Shown here: in pieces, positions 9,380-18,980 of the stretch | Layout of the letters: each line of letters opens with the position of its first letter | Position numbering within the stretch: the stretch's first letter is position 1 | Source: CAXBCP01 sp963977005 | Lineage (GTDB): Bacteria; Pseudomonadota; Alphaproteobacteria; MPNO01; UBA830 | Direction: 5' to 3' | Length of the DNA stretch: 64,000 nt | Assembly (NCBI GenBank): GCA_963977005.1 | Contig: CAXBMQ010000003.1 | Span: 124,001 to 188,000, forward strand | Program-made: the position numbers and the translations under genes | The notes under the pieces: model-generated | Databases searched by the model: none | What the model saw: only the letters and a program-made list of their open reading frames with translations | What the model was told of the DNA's origin: nothing

Positions 9380-11722
9380 ATGGGACGCGCACCTTCACCC
9401 TTTGCAACAAAAATTCCGTACGAGAAAAAAGATCTCAAGATCGTCGGCTCCAACCCGACCGCGCGCGGCGACGCCGTGGACAAGGTTACCGGGCGCGCCC
9501 GCTATGCGTCAGATATCAGCCTGCCGGGCCAGTTGATCGGCCGCGTGCTGCGCAGCCCGCATGCCCGCGCCAATATCCTGTCGATCGACACGTCCGCCGC
9601 GGAAGCGCTGCCCGGCGTGAAATCGGTCGTCACGCGCGACGATTTCCCGGATATGGAGGTCGAGCACGCGGCGTCCGGCGAACTGATGGTCAATTTCCGC
9701 GATGTGACGCGGAACATGATGGCGCGCGAAAACGTGCTCTATGACGGTCATCCCGTCGCCGCCGTCGCCGCGACCAGCGACGCGATCGCCAAGCAGGCGC
9801 TGAAGCTTATCAAGGTCGAATACGAGGTTCTGCCCCATGTGATCGACGTGCGCGACGCGATGAAGGACGACGCGCCGGTCCTGCATGAAGACCAGTTCAC
9901 CAAGGGCGTCGAGCCCAAGCCGACCAAGCCGTCGAACATCGCGGCGCGCATGGAAAGCAAGCTCGGCGATATCGAGAAAGGCTTTGCCGAGGCCGAAATC
10001 ATCATCGAGCGGGAATTCAATACCAAGCCCGTCCACCAGGGCTATATCGAACCGCAGGCGAGCATCGCCAACTACACCGAGGGCGGCCAGGCGGAAGTCT
10101 GGACCGGCACCCAGGGCCATTTCGTGTTCCGCGCGCAGATCGCCAAGCTGCTCAAGATGGACATGTCCAAGGTCAAGGTCATCCCGACCGAGCTCGGTGG
10201 CGGGTTCGGCGGCAAGAACAACGTCTATCTCGAACCGCTGGCCGTCATGCTGTCCAAGAAGGGCAAGCGCCCGGTCAAGATGGTGATGGACCGCGACGAG
10301 GTGTTCCGCGCCACCGGCCCGACATCGGGCACCAACGTGAAGGTCAAGATGGGCTGCACGAAGGACGGCCGCATCACGGCGGCCCAGGCGGAGCTCAACT
10401 ACCAGTCCGGCGCCTATGCGGGCTCGTCCCTGCCGCTGGCGACCATCACGGTGTTCACGCGCTACGATCTCGAAAACGTCTCGGTCGTGGGTCACGACGT
10501 GACCACCAACCGGCCCAAGGTCGCGGCCTATCGCGCGCCCGGCGCGCCGATGGTGGCGTTCGGTGTCGAGACGGTGATCGACGAGATGGCCGAAGAATGC
10601 GGCATCGATCCGATCGACTTCCGGCTGCTCAATGCCGCCAAGGAAGGCACCCAGACCCATTTCGGCCCGAAGCTCGGCCCGATCGGCTATATCCAGACGC
10701 TGGAGCGCGCCAAGGCGCACGCCCATATGAAGGAAAAGCTCGGTCCCGACCAGGGCCGGGGCATTGCCACCGGGTTCTGGTTCACGCTCGGGGCGGAAAC
10801 CTCGGCGACCGTCAATATCGGCGAGGACGGCACCGCGACGCTGATCTTCGGCACGGTCGACGTCACCGGCGGTTCGCGCAGCGCCTTTGCCATGATCGTG
10901 GCCGAGGAACTGGGCATTCCGTACGAAAAAGTCCGCACCATGTCGGGCGATACCAGCGCGCTCGGCTTCAACTTCATGACCGCCGGCAGCCGCGGCACCG
11001 CGGCGGGCAGCATGGCCGCCGTCACCGCGACCCGGAAGGCCATCGCACGGATGTGCGAAATCGCGGCCCGCAAGTGGGAGGTCGAGCCCGACCAGGTGGT
11101 CTGGGAAGACGGCAAGGCCCGGCCCGCCGGCGCCAATGTCGGCGATTTCGCGCCGATGTCGGTCGCGGAACTGGCCAAGGAAGCGTCCTGGTTCGGCGGC
11201 ACGATTGCCGGCCATGCCGAAATCAATGTCGCCCAGGGCGGTCCCGGTTTCGGCACGCATATCGTGGATGTCGAGGTCGACCGCAAGACCGGCGCCGTCA
11301 AGGTGCTGCGCTACACGCTGATCCAGGATGCCGGCAAGGCCGTGTATCCCGAATTCATCGAGGGCCAGTTCCAGGGCGGGGCCGTGCAGGGCATCGGCAC
11401 GGCGCTGAACGAGGAATACATCTATAACGACAAGGGCGTGCTCGAAAACGCCGGCTTCCTCGATTACCGCATCCCGGTCGCCTCCGACGTGCCGTTCATC
11501 AACACGGAAATCGTCGAGGTCCCGAACCCGGATCACCCCTACGGCATCCGCGGCATCGGCGAGGTGCCGATCATCCCGCCGCTGCCGGCCATCGCCAACG
11601 CCATCCACGACGCCATCGGCATCCGCATGCGCGACCACCCGATGTCGCCGCCCAAGGTGCTCAAGGCGCTGAAGGACCGGATGATCGAAGACGCCGCCGC
11701 ACAGGGCACCGCGGCGGAGTAG
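9380..11722 (+). CDS. Molybdenum hydroxylase catalytic subunit (CoxL-like), operon 1
   Basis: This 780-residue molybdopterin-cytosine-dinucleotide subunit has the conserved GGGFGGKNNVYLEP segment (about residues 273-286) and the active-site loop AAYRAPGAPM (about 384-393). True aerobic CO dehydrogenase has an AYxCSFR loop, so this enzyme is not expected to oxidise CO. The AYRAPGAP loop is shared with hydroxylases of aromatic and N-heterocyclic substrates such as 4-hydroxybenzoyl-CoA reductase-like enzymes. Substrate assignment is inference. It is the last gene of an M-S-L operon and is followed by a strong intrinsic terminator. Confidence 0.9.
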   Translation: MGRAPSPFATKIPYEKKDLKIVGSNPTARGDAVDKVTGRARYASDISLPGQLIGRVLRSPHARANILSIDTSAAEALPGVKSVVTRDDFPDMEVEHAASGELMVNFRDVTRNMMARENVLYDGHPVAAVAATSDAIAKQALKLIKVEYEVLPHVIDVRDAMKDDAPVLHEDQFTKGVEPKPTKPSNIAARMESKLGDIEKGFAEAEIIIEREFNTKPVHQGYIEPQASIANYTEGGQAEVWTGTQGHFVFRAQIAKLLKMDMSKVKVIPTELGGGFGGKNNVYLEPLAVMLSKKGKRPVKMVMDRDEVFRATGPTSGTNVKVKMGCTKDGRITAAQAELNYQSGAYAGSSLPLATITVFTRYDLENVSVVGHDVTTNRPKVAAYRAPGAPMVAFGVETVIDEMAEECGIDPIDFRLLNAAKEGTQTHFGPKLGPIGYIQTLERAKAHAHMKEKLGPDQGRGIATGFWFTLGAETSATVNIGEDGTATLIFGTVDVTGGSRSAFAMIVAEELGIPYEKVRTMSGDTSALGFNFMTAGSRGTAAGSMAAVTATRKAIARMCEIAARKWEVEPDQVVWEDGKARPAGANVGDFAPMSVAELAKEASWFGGTIAGHAEINVAQGGPGFGTHIVDVEVDRKTGAVKVLRYTLIQDAGKAVYPEFIEGQFQGGAVQGIGTALNEEYIYNDKGVLENAGFLDYRIPVASDVPFINTEIVEVPNPDHPYGIRGIGEVPIIPPLPAIANAIHDAIGIRMRDHPMSPPKVLKALKDRMIEDAAAQGTAAE

Positions 11723-11765
11723 GCGACAGATAAGATAACCGTCGAAAGATGGGATGAACGGGAAG

Positions 11766-11798
11766 GGCCGGAGCAGAAATGCTTCGGCCTTTTCTTTT
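11766..11798 (+). terminator. Intrinsic terminator of Mo-hydroxylase operon 1
   Basis: A 10-bp stem (11766-11775 with 11780-11789, one G-U wobble) closes on a GAAA tetraloop. It is followed directly by a run of eight T in nine bases (11790-11798). It lies 44 bases after the stop of the large subunit. Confidence 0.88.
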
Positions 11799-11869
11799 CC
11801 GTGAAAATGGACGGTGCGTCGACCAATTGCACTCTGGACATCTTCCGGGTCAGTGGGCTCAATAGGAAA

Positions 11870-12712
11870 ATGAACGACAACGATCCGACGGGTACTGATT
11901 GGACTGATCGAGAAATCGCTCTTGTTGTCGCAGACTATTTCGACATGCTGCGAAAAGAACTGGTTGGAGAGCCGTACGTTAAGGTCCAGCACAATCAGCG
12001 GCTGCAGGAAATGACCGGACGATCGAAGGGCTCGATAGAGTTCAAGCACCAGAATATCAGCGCAGTGCTGGACCAATTTGATCATCCATGGATATCCGGC
12101 TACAAGCCGCGCGCTAATTTTCAGAACGCGTTGATTGCAGCCATCGACAATCATCTTTCAGCCGACACGATCCTCATGCCTGACCGATTGGCTATCGAAC
12201 ACCAGACGCTTGCAGAACCTGGAGTTTTATTCTTTGAGCAAGCTCCGGTGATGACCACTGAAAAGACCGATCACCCGGAGCCGCTGAAGCGGTTGGTCCG
12301 GAAGTTTGACCCAGCAGCCCGCGATGCGCGAAACCAGGCGTTGGGATTGCGGGGAGAGGAAGCGATATTCACTTTCGAACAAAAACGGCTGGTCGATGAA
12401 GACCGGCCGGATTTGTCCAGAAAGGTTAAATGGGTCTCTCAGGAGGAAGGAGACGGCGCAGGTTTCGATATCTTGTCCTTCGACCGTTCCGGGCGGGAAC
12501 GAATGCTTGAGGTGAAAACGACGACCGGATTACAGAAGACGCCGTTCTATCTGACGGAAAACGAGCGGTCTCTTTCAGAAGAAAGGACCGACGCTTTTCG
12601 GATTGTCCGCTTGTATGATTTCGCACGCTCGCCGAAAGCTTTTGAAATTGAGCCGCCGCTTGAGAACGCCGTTATCCTCAGAGCAACAGAATACCGCGCA
12701 TCATTTTCGTAA
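11870..12712 (+). CDS. DUF3883-domain protein, predicted nuclease-like
   Basis: The predicted product has 280 residues. The N-terminal part (about 1-95) contains RSKGSIEFKHQNISAVL and a GYKPRANFQNAL segment, a module I recall from DUF3883 and HNH-type proteins of mobile or defence context. The C-terminal part begins with RNQALGLRGEEAIFTFE and has the DUF3883 core VSQEEGDGAGFDILSFDR followed by LEVKTTTG. The D...E-V-K pattern fits a PD-(D/E)xK-like nuclease core (inference). GC content and codon use are visibly lower than in neighbours, suggesting transfer. The ATG at 11870 has a purine-rich AGGAAA just upstream; a GTG at 11801 abuts the terminator and is less likely. The role may be restriction or defence, but this is unproven. 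Confidence 0.7.
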   Translation: MNDNDPTGTDWTDREIALVVADYFDMLRKELVGEPYVKVQHNQRLQEMTGRSKGSIEFKHQNISAVLDQFDHPWISGYKPRANFQNALIAAIDNHLSADTILMPDRLAIEHQTLAEPGVLFFEQAPVMTTEKTDHPEPLKRLVRKFDPAARDARNQALGLRGEEAIFTFEQKRLVDEDRPDLSRKVKWVSQEEGDGAGFDILSFDRSGRERMLEVKTTTGLQKTPFYLTENERSLSEERTDAFRIVRLYDFARSPKAFEIEPPLENAVILRATEYRASFS

Positions 12713-12732
12713 CCTGAATTGAGAGAGTCCAC

Positions 12733-13290
12733 ATGCCCCGCCTGAACCCCGTCGCCGCCGAAGACTATTCGCCCGAACAGAAACGCATCGCCGACATGAT
12801 TTCCGGCCAGCGCAAGGCGCCGGTGCGGGGGCCGTTCGGGGTGTTGCTGCATGCGCCGGAAATCTGCGAGATGTTCGCCAATTTCGTCGATCTGTCGCTG
12901 GACGAGGAAAAATCCCGCATTCCGCTGCGGCTCAAGGAACTGGCCATCATCACGGTCGGGCGGGTCTACGGCTCGGATTACGAATGGTTCATCCATGCCA
13001 AACGTGCGGTCGAGTTCGGCATCGATGCGGACGCCGTGGAAGACATGCGCCAGAACCGGGTGCCGACGTTTCCGAATGCCGACGAGACCCTGGTCTACGA
13101 GGTTGCGAAGGAACTGGCGGAGACGCGCCGCCTGTCGGATGCGAATTACCGGCGCGCCGTCGATCATTTCGGCACGGAGGCGATGGTTGAGCTGGCCGCG
13201 CTTGTCGGGTTCTATCATACCGTATCCGTCGTGCTGAACGTGTTCGAGGTCGAGGCGCCGGAAGGCGACCCGCATCCGCTGAAAGGCTGA
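12733..13290 (+). CDS. Carboxymuconolactone decarboxylase (AhpD-like) family protein, cysteine-less
   Basis: This 185-residue all-helical CMD-fold protein has the core LRLKELAIITVGRVYGSDYEW, which aligns with the family's E-x11-C-x2-C-x3-H redox signature. Here the cysteine region is replaced (YGSDYEWFIHAK), so a thiol peroxidase function is not expected. It may instead act as a lactone decarboxylase-like or unassigned enzyme. It follows the DUF3883 gene by 20 bases but has the high GC of the rest of the window. Seven bases separate it from the Kef antiporter gene, so the two may be cotranscribed. Confidence 0.85.
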   Translation: MPRLNPVAAEDYSPEQKRIADMISGQRKAPVRGPFGVLLHAPEICEMFANFVDLSLDEEKSRIPLRLKELAIITVGRVYGSDYEWFIHAKRAVEFGIDADAVEDMRQNRVPTFPNADETLVYEVAKELAETRRLSDANYRRAVDHFGTEAMVELAALVGFYHTVSVVLNVFEVEAPEGDPHPLKG

Positions 13291-13297
13291 CATTCCC

Positions 13298-15151
13298 GTG
13301 CCCTCATTCGGTTTTTCCCCGCTCGAAACCCAGTTTCTTGAAGCGCTCGGGCTGATCCTGATCGCCTGCCTGACCGTGCCGGTGTTCAAGCGCATCGGGC
13401 TCGGCGCCATTCTCGGCTATCTCGCCGCCGGGGTGATTGTCGGCGCGACGCTGACCCTCGGCTTTACCAAGAACCCGGACAAACTGCTGCATTTCGCCGA
13501 GTTCGGCGTGGTGCTGTTCCTGTTCGTCATCGGGCTCGAAATGAAGCCGTCCAAGCTTTGGGAGATGCGCGGCGATATCTTCGGTATCGGGCTCGCCCAG
13601 GTCGTGCTGTGCGGCGTGGTGCTCGCCGTGCCGCCCCTGTTGCTTGGCATGACATGGCAGGTCTCGGTCGTCATCGGGCTCGGTCTCGCGCTGTCCTCGA
13701 CGGCGCTGGTCATGCAGGCGCTGGAGGAACGCGGCGAAAGGGGTACCGGGCACGGTCGCAAGGCATTTGCCATCCTGCTGTTTCAGGACCTCGCCATCGT
13801 GCCGCTATTGCTGATGGTCGCCCTGCTGGCACCGTCGGGAGGGCAACCCGGGCTGACGCAAAGCCTGATCAATGTCGGGATCGCGATCGGCGCCATTGCC
13901 GCGCTGATCCTGACCGGGCGGTATCTGCTCAATCCGGTCTTCCGCATCCTCGCGAATACGGGCGTGCCGGAAATCATGACGGCTTTCGCCCTCGGCCTTG
14001 TTATCTTTGCCGGGCTGCTGATGGATGCGGCGGGCATGTCCTATGCCATGGGCGCGTTCATTGCCGGCGTGATGCTGGCGGAATCGTCGTTCCGCCACGA
14101 GCTCGAAGCCAACGTGGAGCCGTTCCGGGGCCTGTTTCTCGGACTGTTCTTCGTGGCGGTCGGCGTATCGCTGTCGCTGGAGGCGGTCGCCGCCAACTGG
14201 CGGGTCGTTCTGATTGCCGTTCCGGTGCTCGTCCTGCTCAAGGCCCTGGTAATTTACGCCATTCTGCGCGGTTTCGGCTCGGCCCACGATGTGTCCGTCC
14301 GGGCCGCCCTCGCGCTGCCGCAAGCCGGCGAATTCGGTTTCGTCCTGTTTGCCGCTGCGGTGACGGCAGGCCTGCTGGACGCGGAAACATCTTCCATTCT
14401 TGTCGCGGTAATTACCCTGACGATGTTGGCATCGCCGCTGATCGAACGTTTCGCACCGTTGCTGATCGCCGCAAAGGCCGATGACGGGATCGAAGAGGAT
14501 TTTTCCGACGCGGGCGGGCGCGCATTGGTGATCGGCTTCGGTCGTTTCGGCCAGATCGTCACCCAGGCGCTGCAGCTGCGGGGGGTCAGCGTGACCATTC
14601 TGGATGCCGATGCCGAGCGCGTCCGGGAAGCGCAGGAATTCGGCTCGCGTATTCATTTCGGCAACGGCATGCGCCGGGACGTCCTGCGCGCCGCGGGCGC
14701 CGCTGAAGCCGATGTCATCATCGTCTGTATCGATGACCGCGTGGCTGCCAAGGACATCGTCAACCTGGTGCAAAGCAAGTTTTCGCAGGCCGAACTGCTT
14801 GTCCGGGCCTATGACCGGACAGCGGCAATCGAACTCATTCATATGGGAATAGAACAGCCCGTGCGCGAGACATTCGAATCCGGTCTGCGGATGGGCATGG
14901 CGGCTCTCAGGGCCGCCGGCGTGTCCGAGGACGATGCGGCGGAGGCGATCGAAGATGTGCGCCGGCGTGACGAAAGCCGACTTCAGCTGCAGGTCCAGCA
15001 GACCGCCGGGGCCGGCGGCGATACGCTGGAGCTGATGAAGAAGATAAAGCCGGAACCGGTTTGGATCGCCGCCGTTGACAGCGTTTTGGCGGAGCGGTCT
15101 ACTTCGGCACAAGAAACCGACAAATACCCGATCAGGGAGGAAAACAGATGA
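13298..15151 (+). CDS. CPA2 monovalent cation:proton antiporter with RCK domain (Kef/YbaL type)
   Basis: This 617-residue inner-membrane protein has about 12-13 hydrophobic segments spanning residues 8-385. A cytosolic TrkA-N (RCK) domain follows, starting at RALVIGFGRFGQIVTQAL near residue 408 with the Rossmann GFGRFG motif. It should exchange K+ or Na+ for protons, gated by nucleotide or thiol ligand at the RCK domain. The start is GTG at 13298. Its stop overlaps the start of the Liv binding-protein gene by four bases (ATGA), an unusual coupling between an ion antiporter and an ABC importer. Confidence 0.9.
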   Translation: MPSFGFSPLETQFLEALGLILIACLTVPVFKRIGLGAILGYLAAGVIVGATLTLGFTKNPDKLLHFAEFGVVLFLFVIGLEMKPSKLWEMRGDIFGIGLAQVVLCGVVLAVPPLLLGMTWQVSVVIGLGLALSSTALVMQALEERGERGTGHGRKAFAILLFQDLAIVPLLLMVALLAPSGGQPGLTQSLINVGIAIGAIAALILTGRYLLNPVFRILANTGVPEIMTAFALGLVIFAGLLMDAAGMSYAMGAFIAGVMLAESSFRHELEANVEPFRGLFLGLFFVAVGVSLSLEAVAANWRVVLIAVPVLVLLKALVIYAILRGFGSAHDVSVRAALALPQAGEFGFVLFAAAVTAGLLDAETSSILVAVITLTMLASPLIERFAPLLIAAKADDGIEEDFSDAGGRALVIGFGRFGQIVTQALQLRGVSVTILDADAERVREAQEFGSRIHFGNGMRRDVLRAAGAAEADVIIVCIDDRVAAKDIVNLVQSKFSQAELLVRAYDRTAAIELIHMGIEQPVRETFESGLRMGMAALRAAGVSEDDAAEAIEDVRRRDESRLQLQVQQTAGAGGDTLELMKKIKPEPVWIAAVDSVLAERSTSAQETDKYPIREENR

Positions 15152-16311
15152 TCAGATCCGTCACGCGGCGGGGCCTTGCTGCCGCCGCCATTCTTGTCAC
15201 CGCGGCCGCCTTCACCCTCGGCCCGGCGAATGCCGCCGACACCATCAAAATCGGCGTTATCACGGATGAAACCGGGCGCGCGGCGTTCTATGCCAAGCCG
15301 GTGACCCAGGGCGTGTTGCTGGCCGCGAAGGAGATCAACGCGGCGGGCGGCGTGCTCGGCAAGCAGATCGAACTGGTGATCGAGGATGACGGCGCCAAGC
15401 CGGACGTATCGGCGACCAAGGCGCGCAAGCTGGTCGACGAGGGCGTTGTCGCGATCATCAGCAATTCGAGCTCTCCCGCGACCCAGCAGGCGCAGACCGT
15501 CTCGCTGGCGACGAAAACGCCGCATATCACGCCCGCGAATTCGGGCGAGACGCTGGCGACCAAGCTCGACAACCCGTATTTCTTCCAGCTCGGCCCGCTC
15601 GCCTCGACGCAGATCAAGACGCTGATGTCGTATACGCGCAAGAAGAACCTGAAGCGCGTGGCCGTGGTCGGCGACAATTCCGGCCTGAGCAAGATCATCG
15701 CCGGCGTGTTCGAACGCAGCCTGAAGGCCAACGGGATCGAGGTCGTCGCGTCGCAGATCATCCCGATCGGCTCGCGCACCGGGGTGCCGCAGATGCAGAA
15801 GGTCCGCGCCGCCAAGCCCGAGGCGATTTTTCAGGCCGGCATCGTCGGCCCGCAGATGGCCCAGTTCTTTCAGGCCTATCACCAGCTCGGCATGAAGCAG
15901 CCGGTTCTGGCGTCGTTCAACCTGTCGATCCCGGCCTATCTCAAGGTCGCCAAGGACCTGATGGACGGCGTCGCCTTTATCGATGCCTACGATCCGGCAA
16001 AGGAGCGGACCAAGCAGTTCATCGCGGCCTACAAGAAGGAATACGGCTCGGTGCCGTTCTCGCTGCCCGGATACGGGTATGACGGGCTGTACTTTATCGT
16101 CGATGCGCTGAAACGCGCGGGCTCGGCCGACAAGGAAAAGCTGCGCGCCGCGATGGAAACGACCAAGGGCTGGTCCGGTGTCATGGGCGCGCCCGGCTCG
16201 TCGGTCAACCTGTCGGCGGCGGACCGCCGGGGGTTCGATCCCGAAGGCGCGGTCGTGCGGCTGATCAAGGACAACAATCACGGTCCCGCGGTCCATAGCG
16301 GCACCAAATAA
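15148..16311 (+). CDS. ABC transporter periplasmic binding protein, LivJ type
   Basis: This 387-residue exported solute-binding protein belongs to the branched-chain-amino-acid/amide family. A signal peptide covers residues 1-28 with cleavage after ANA. The mature protein opens with DTIKIGVITDETGRAA and has the two-lobed periplasmic-binding fold. The ligand may be an amino acid, amide, urea or aromatic acid; sequence alone does not decide. It heads a complete set with two permeases and two ATPases, and its start is coupled to the Kef antiporter stop. Confidence 0.92.
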   Translation: MIRSVTRRGLAAAAILVTAAAFTLGPANAADTIKIGVITDETGRAAFYAKPVTQGVLLAAKEINAAGGVLGKQIELVIEDDGAKPDVSATKARKLVDEGVVAIISNSSSPATQQAQTVSLATKTPHITPANSGETLATKLDNPYFFQLGPLASTQIKTLMSYTRKKNLKRVAVVGDNSGLSKIIAGVFERSLKANGIEVVASQIIPIGSRTGVPQMQKVRAAKPEAIFQAGIVGPQMAQFFQAYHQLGMKQPVLASFNLSIPAYLKVAKDLMDGVAFIDAYDPAKERTKQFIAAYKKEYGSVPFSLPGYGYDGLYFIVDALKRAGSADKEKLRAAMETTKGWSGVMGAPGSSVNLSAADRRGFDPEGAVVRLIKDNNHGPAVHSGTK

Positions 16312-16342
16312 CGGCCCCGGGCACGACACGGCACGCAGCTGA

Positions 16343-17242
16343 ATGGCGGAAATCGGGGAGCTTCTGGTCAGCGCATTTGCGTCGGGCTGTATCTACGGCC
16401 TGATGGCGCTGTCCTATCTGCTGATCATTCGCCCGACCGGCGTGATCAATTTCGCGCTCGGTGAATGGGCGATGCTGGGGGCGTTCGCCGCCGTGGCACT
16501 GGGCAGCGACCTGCTGCTGCCCATGCTCGAACTGCCGCATTTCGTCAGCCTGATTCTGGTGGTTGCCGCCATCGGCCTGCTGGGCGCGCTGACGGAAATC
16601 CTGACGGTCCGTCCGCTGATCGAGAAAGGCGCGCCGGAGCTGAGCCCGGTGCTCGCGCTTCTCGGCGTTCTGGTGATCACGCTGCAGGTCGGCACGCTGG
16701 TCGGCGGGACCGAGGCGCTGCCCGCGCCGCCGCCCTTCGGATTCCGGCGGGTCGAGATCGGACCTTTTGCGGGCACGCCGCAGGCGTTCTACATCATCGC
16801 CGCGACCGCGGTCGTGTTCCTGGCGGCGTGGTACTTTTTCGAGCGCACGATCTGGGGCAAGCGCTTCGAGGCCGTCGCCATCAACCGGCGTGCGGCGGCG
16901 CTGATGGGAATCAACCTGCGCGCCGTCGGGCTGTTGGCCTTTGTCGGCGCGGGGATGGTCTGCGGCGTGGTCGGGATACTCACATCGGGCGGCAGCGGGG
17001 CGTTTTACCAGATGGGTCTGCCCCTCGCGATCCAGGGCTTTACCGCGCTGGTGATCGGCGGTGTCGGGCGGGTCGAGGGTGCCCTGCTCGGCGGGCTGAT
17101 CCTCGGTCTGGTCGAGGCCTTTGCCGCGCGCTACCTGCCGATACCGTCCTCGCTGGTCCTGGGCGTGCCGCTGGTCCTGCTGATCGCGTTCCTGCTGGTG
17201 CGGCCGACCGGCCTGCTCCGCGCGAAGGAGGACGGCATATGA
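16343..17242 (+). CDS. ABC transporter permease, LivH type
   Basis: This 299-residue inner-membrane permease has about eight hydrophobic segments and the family hallmarks SGCIYGLMALSYLLI near the N-terminus, GVINFALGEWAMLGA, and a C-terminal GGVGRVEGALLGG EAA-type loop. It is one half of the translocation pore for the Liv-type importer. Its TGA overlaps the next ATG by four bases. Confidence 0.93.
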   Translation: MAEIGELLVSAFASGCIYGLMALSYLLIIRPTGVINFALGEWAMLGAFAAVALGSDLLLPMLELPHFVSLILVVAAIGLLGALTEILTVRPLIEKGAPELSPVLALLGVLVITLQVGTLVGGTEALPAPPPFGFRRVEIGPFAGTPQAFYIIAATAVVFLAAWYFFERTIWGKRFEAVAINRRAAALMGINLRAVGLLAFVGAGMVCGVVGILTSGGSGAFYQMGLPLAIQGFTALVIGGVGRVEGALLGGLILGLVEAFAARYLPIPSSLVLGVPLVLLIAFLLVRPTGLLRAKEDGI

Positions 17243-18192
17243 AAAACGCCGTCGGCTGGGCCGTGGCCCTGGTTGCGCTCAGCGCGGCGGGTTTCGCCAT
17301 GTCGAGCTATCACCTTGAGCTGTATCAGAAGCTGTTGCTGGTCGCGACGCTGGCGGTCGGGTTCAATTTCCTGTTCGGGATTTCGGGCCAGATCGCGTTT
17401 TCCCATGTCGCGTTTTACGGGATCGGCGCCTACGCGGTGGTCATCCTGACCTTCAAGCTGGGGCTGCCGCTTGCCGCCGGGATTGCGGGCGGGATCGTTG
17501 TCAGCGCCCTGCTCGCGGCGCTTGTCGCCATTCCGACCACCCGGCTGGAAGGGTTTTACCTCGCCCTGGTCACGCTCGCCTTCGCCCAGATTTTCTTGGT
17601 CGCGCTGGGGGCAGGGGGCGAATTCACGGGTGAGGAAGAGGGCATTTCCGGCTACAGCCTGCCGGCATTTTTCGATATCCCGCTGACCGGCGCGGCCTAT
17701 ACGCCGGTGATCGTTTTCGTGCTGCTGCTGACGCTGTGGGTGATCCTGCGGCTCGACAATTCCTATTTCGGGCGCGCCTGCCGCGCGGTGCGCGACAACC
17801 CGGTCGCGGCATCCGCGATGGGCATCGACGTGGCCCGCACCAAGGTGATCGTCTTCGTGGTGACCAGCACGCTCGCCGCGATGGCCGGGATGGCATACGC
17901 CTTCGTCAACAATTTCATCTCGCCGCCGATCTTCGAGCTCGACCGGATATTCGAGCTGCTGTTCATGATCATCATCGGCGGCACGGGGCGCCATGCCGGT
18001 GCGCTGCTGGGCGCGGCGCTGCTCTATTCGATCCAGTTCCTGGTAGAACCGCTGGTCGGCAAGTTCCATCCGCTGATTTACGGTTTCGTCGTCGTGCTGG
18101 TAATCCTGTTCCTGCCGAAGGGGCTGATCGGGGTGTGGGACGACCTGGTCGAGCGCCGCCATCGCCGCGGCGCCGGGGAGCGTGCCCGATGA
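17239..18192 (+). CDS. ABC transporter permease, LivM type
   Basis: This 317-residue second permease of the importer has FGISGQIAFSHVAFYGIGAY near residues 48-67 and IIIGGTGRHAGALLGAAL near residue 245, both typical of LivM. The ATG at 17239 overlaps the LivH stop and has a GAAGGAG site upstream. The gene ends in an Arg-rich tail and again overlaps the next start by four bases. Confidence 0.93.
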   Translation: MKNAVGWAVALVALSAAGFAMSSYHLELYQKLLLVATLAVGFNFLFGISGQIAFSHVAFYGIGAYAVVILTFKLGLPLAAGIAGGIVVSALLAALVAIPTTRLEGFYLALVTLAFAQIFLVALGAGGEFTGEEEGISGYSLPAFFDIPLTGAAYTPVIVFVLLLTLWVILRLDNSYFGRACRAVRDNPVAASAMGIDVARTKVIVFVVTSTLAAMAGMAYAFVNNFISPPIFELDRIFELLFMIIIGGTGRHAGALLGAALLYSIQFLVEPLVGKFHPLIYGFVVVLVILFLPKGLIGVWDDLVERRHRRGAGERAR

Positions 18193-18980
18193 CCGCAGCG
18201 GACCCGCTGTTTCGCGTCGAGGGCCTGACCCGCCGGTTCGGCGGGCTGGTCGCGGTCAACGACCTGTCCTTCGATCTCGCTGCGGGCGAAATTCTCGGGC
18301 TGATCGGACCCAACGGCGCCGGGAAAAGCACAACCTTCAATCTTGTTGCCGGCGCGCTGGCGCCGAATGCCGGCCGTATCCGGCTTGGCGGCGAGGATAT
18401 CGTCGGGCTGCGGCCGCACCAGATCGCGGCGCGCGGCATCATGCGGACGTTCCAGCACAACATGCCGTTCGAGGGCATGACGGTGTCGGAGAATATCCTG
18501 GTCGGCGCCCATACCCGCATGCGCCACGGGCTGGGCGCGATCCTTGCCGGCTCGGCCGCGGCGCGCCGGGCGGAAAGGACCGCCGTCGAGCGCGCGGCCG
18601 AGCTGATCGAATTCGTCGGGCTCGGCGACTGGGCCGATGCCGATGTCGGTACCCTGTCGTTCGGCCAGGGGCGCCTGCTGGAAACCGCCCGTGCGCTGGC
18701 GGGCGAGCCGCGCATCATGCTGTTCGACGAACCCGCGGCGGGGCTGACGCCGTCCGAATGCGACCGCCTCGCGGAAATCATTCTCGGGATCGCCGGGCGC
18801 GGCATATCGGTCCTGCTGATCGAACACGACATGCGGTTCCTGCTGCCGCTCGCCGAACGCATCGTGGTGCTCAATTTCGGCGAAAAAATCGCCGACGGCA
18901 CGTCGGCTGAAATACAGGACAACCCGGCCGTGATCGCCGCCTATCTGGGCGAACCCGCCGGCGGAGAGACCGATGCTTGA
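18189..18980 (+). CDS. ABC transporter ATPase, LivG type
   Basis: This 263-residue cytoplasmic ATPase has Walker A GPNGAGKST near residues 40-48, the LSFGQGRLLETARAL signature region, Walker B IMLFDEPAAGL and the switch histidine in LLIEHDMRF. The longer Q-loop/insert with RTFQHNMPF is typical of LivG rather than LivF. The start codon overlaps the LivM stop. Confidence 0.93.
   Translation: MTAADPLFRVEGLTRRFGGLVAVNDLSFDLAAGEILGLIGPNGAGKSTTFNLVAGALAPNAGRIRLGGEDIVGLRPHQIAARGIMRTFQHNMPFEGMTVSENILVGAHTRMRHGLGAILAGSAAARRAERTAVERAAELIEFVGLGDWADADVGTLSFGQGRLLETARALAGEPRIMLFDEPAAGLTPSECDRLAEIILGIAGRGISVLLIEHDMRFLLPLAERIVVLNFGEKIADGTSAEIQDNPAVIAAYLGEPAGGETDA

Noticed and set aside
8043..11722. Aerobic CO dehydrogenase operon.
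   Set aside because: The large subunit lacks the AYxCSFR loop that holds the Cu-Mo site.
9509..12154. An 881-codon open frame on the minus strand opposite the Mo-hydroxylase large subunit.
   Set aside because: It is a shadow of the coding strand, rich in His, Arg and Asp, and crosses a terminator and a second real gene.
12733..13290. Further selenocysteine or cysteine redox CMD protein.
   Set aside because: The signature region has no cysteine or internal TGA; the same holds for the paralogue at 34463-35005.
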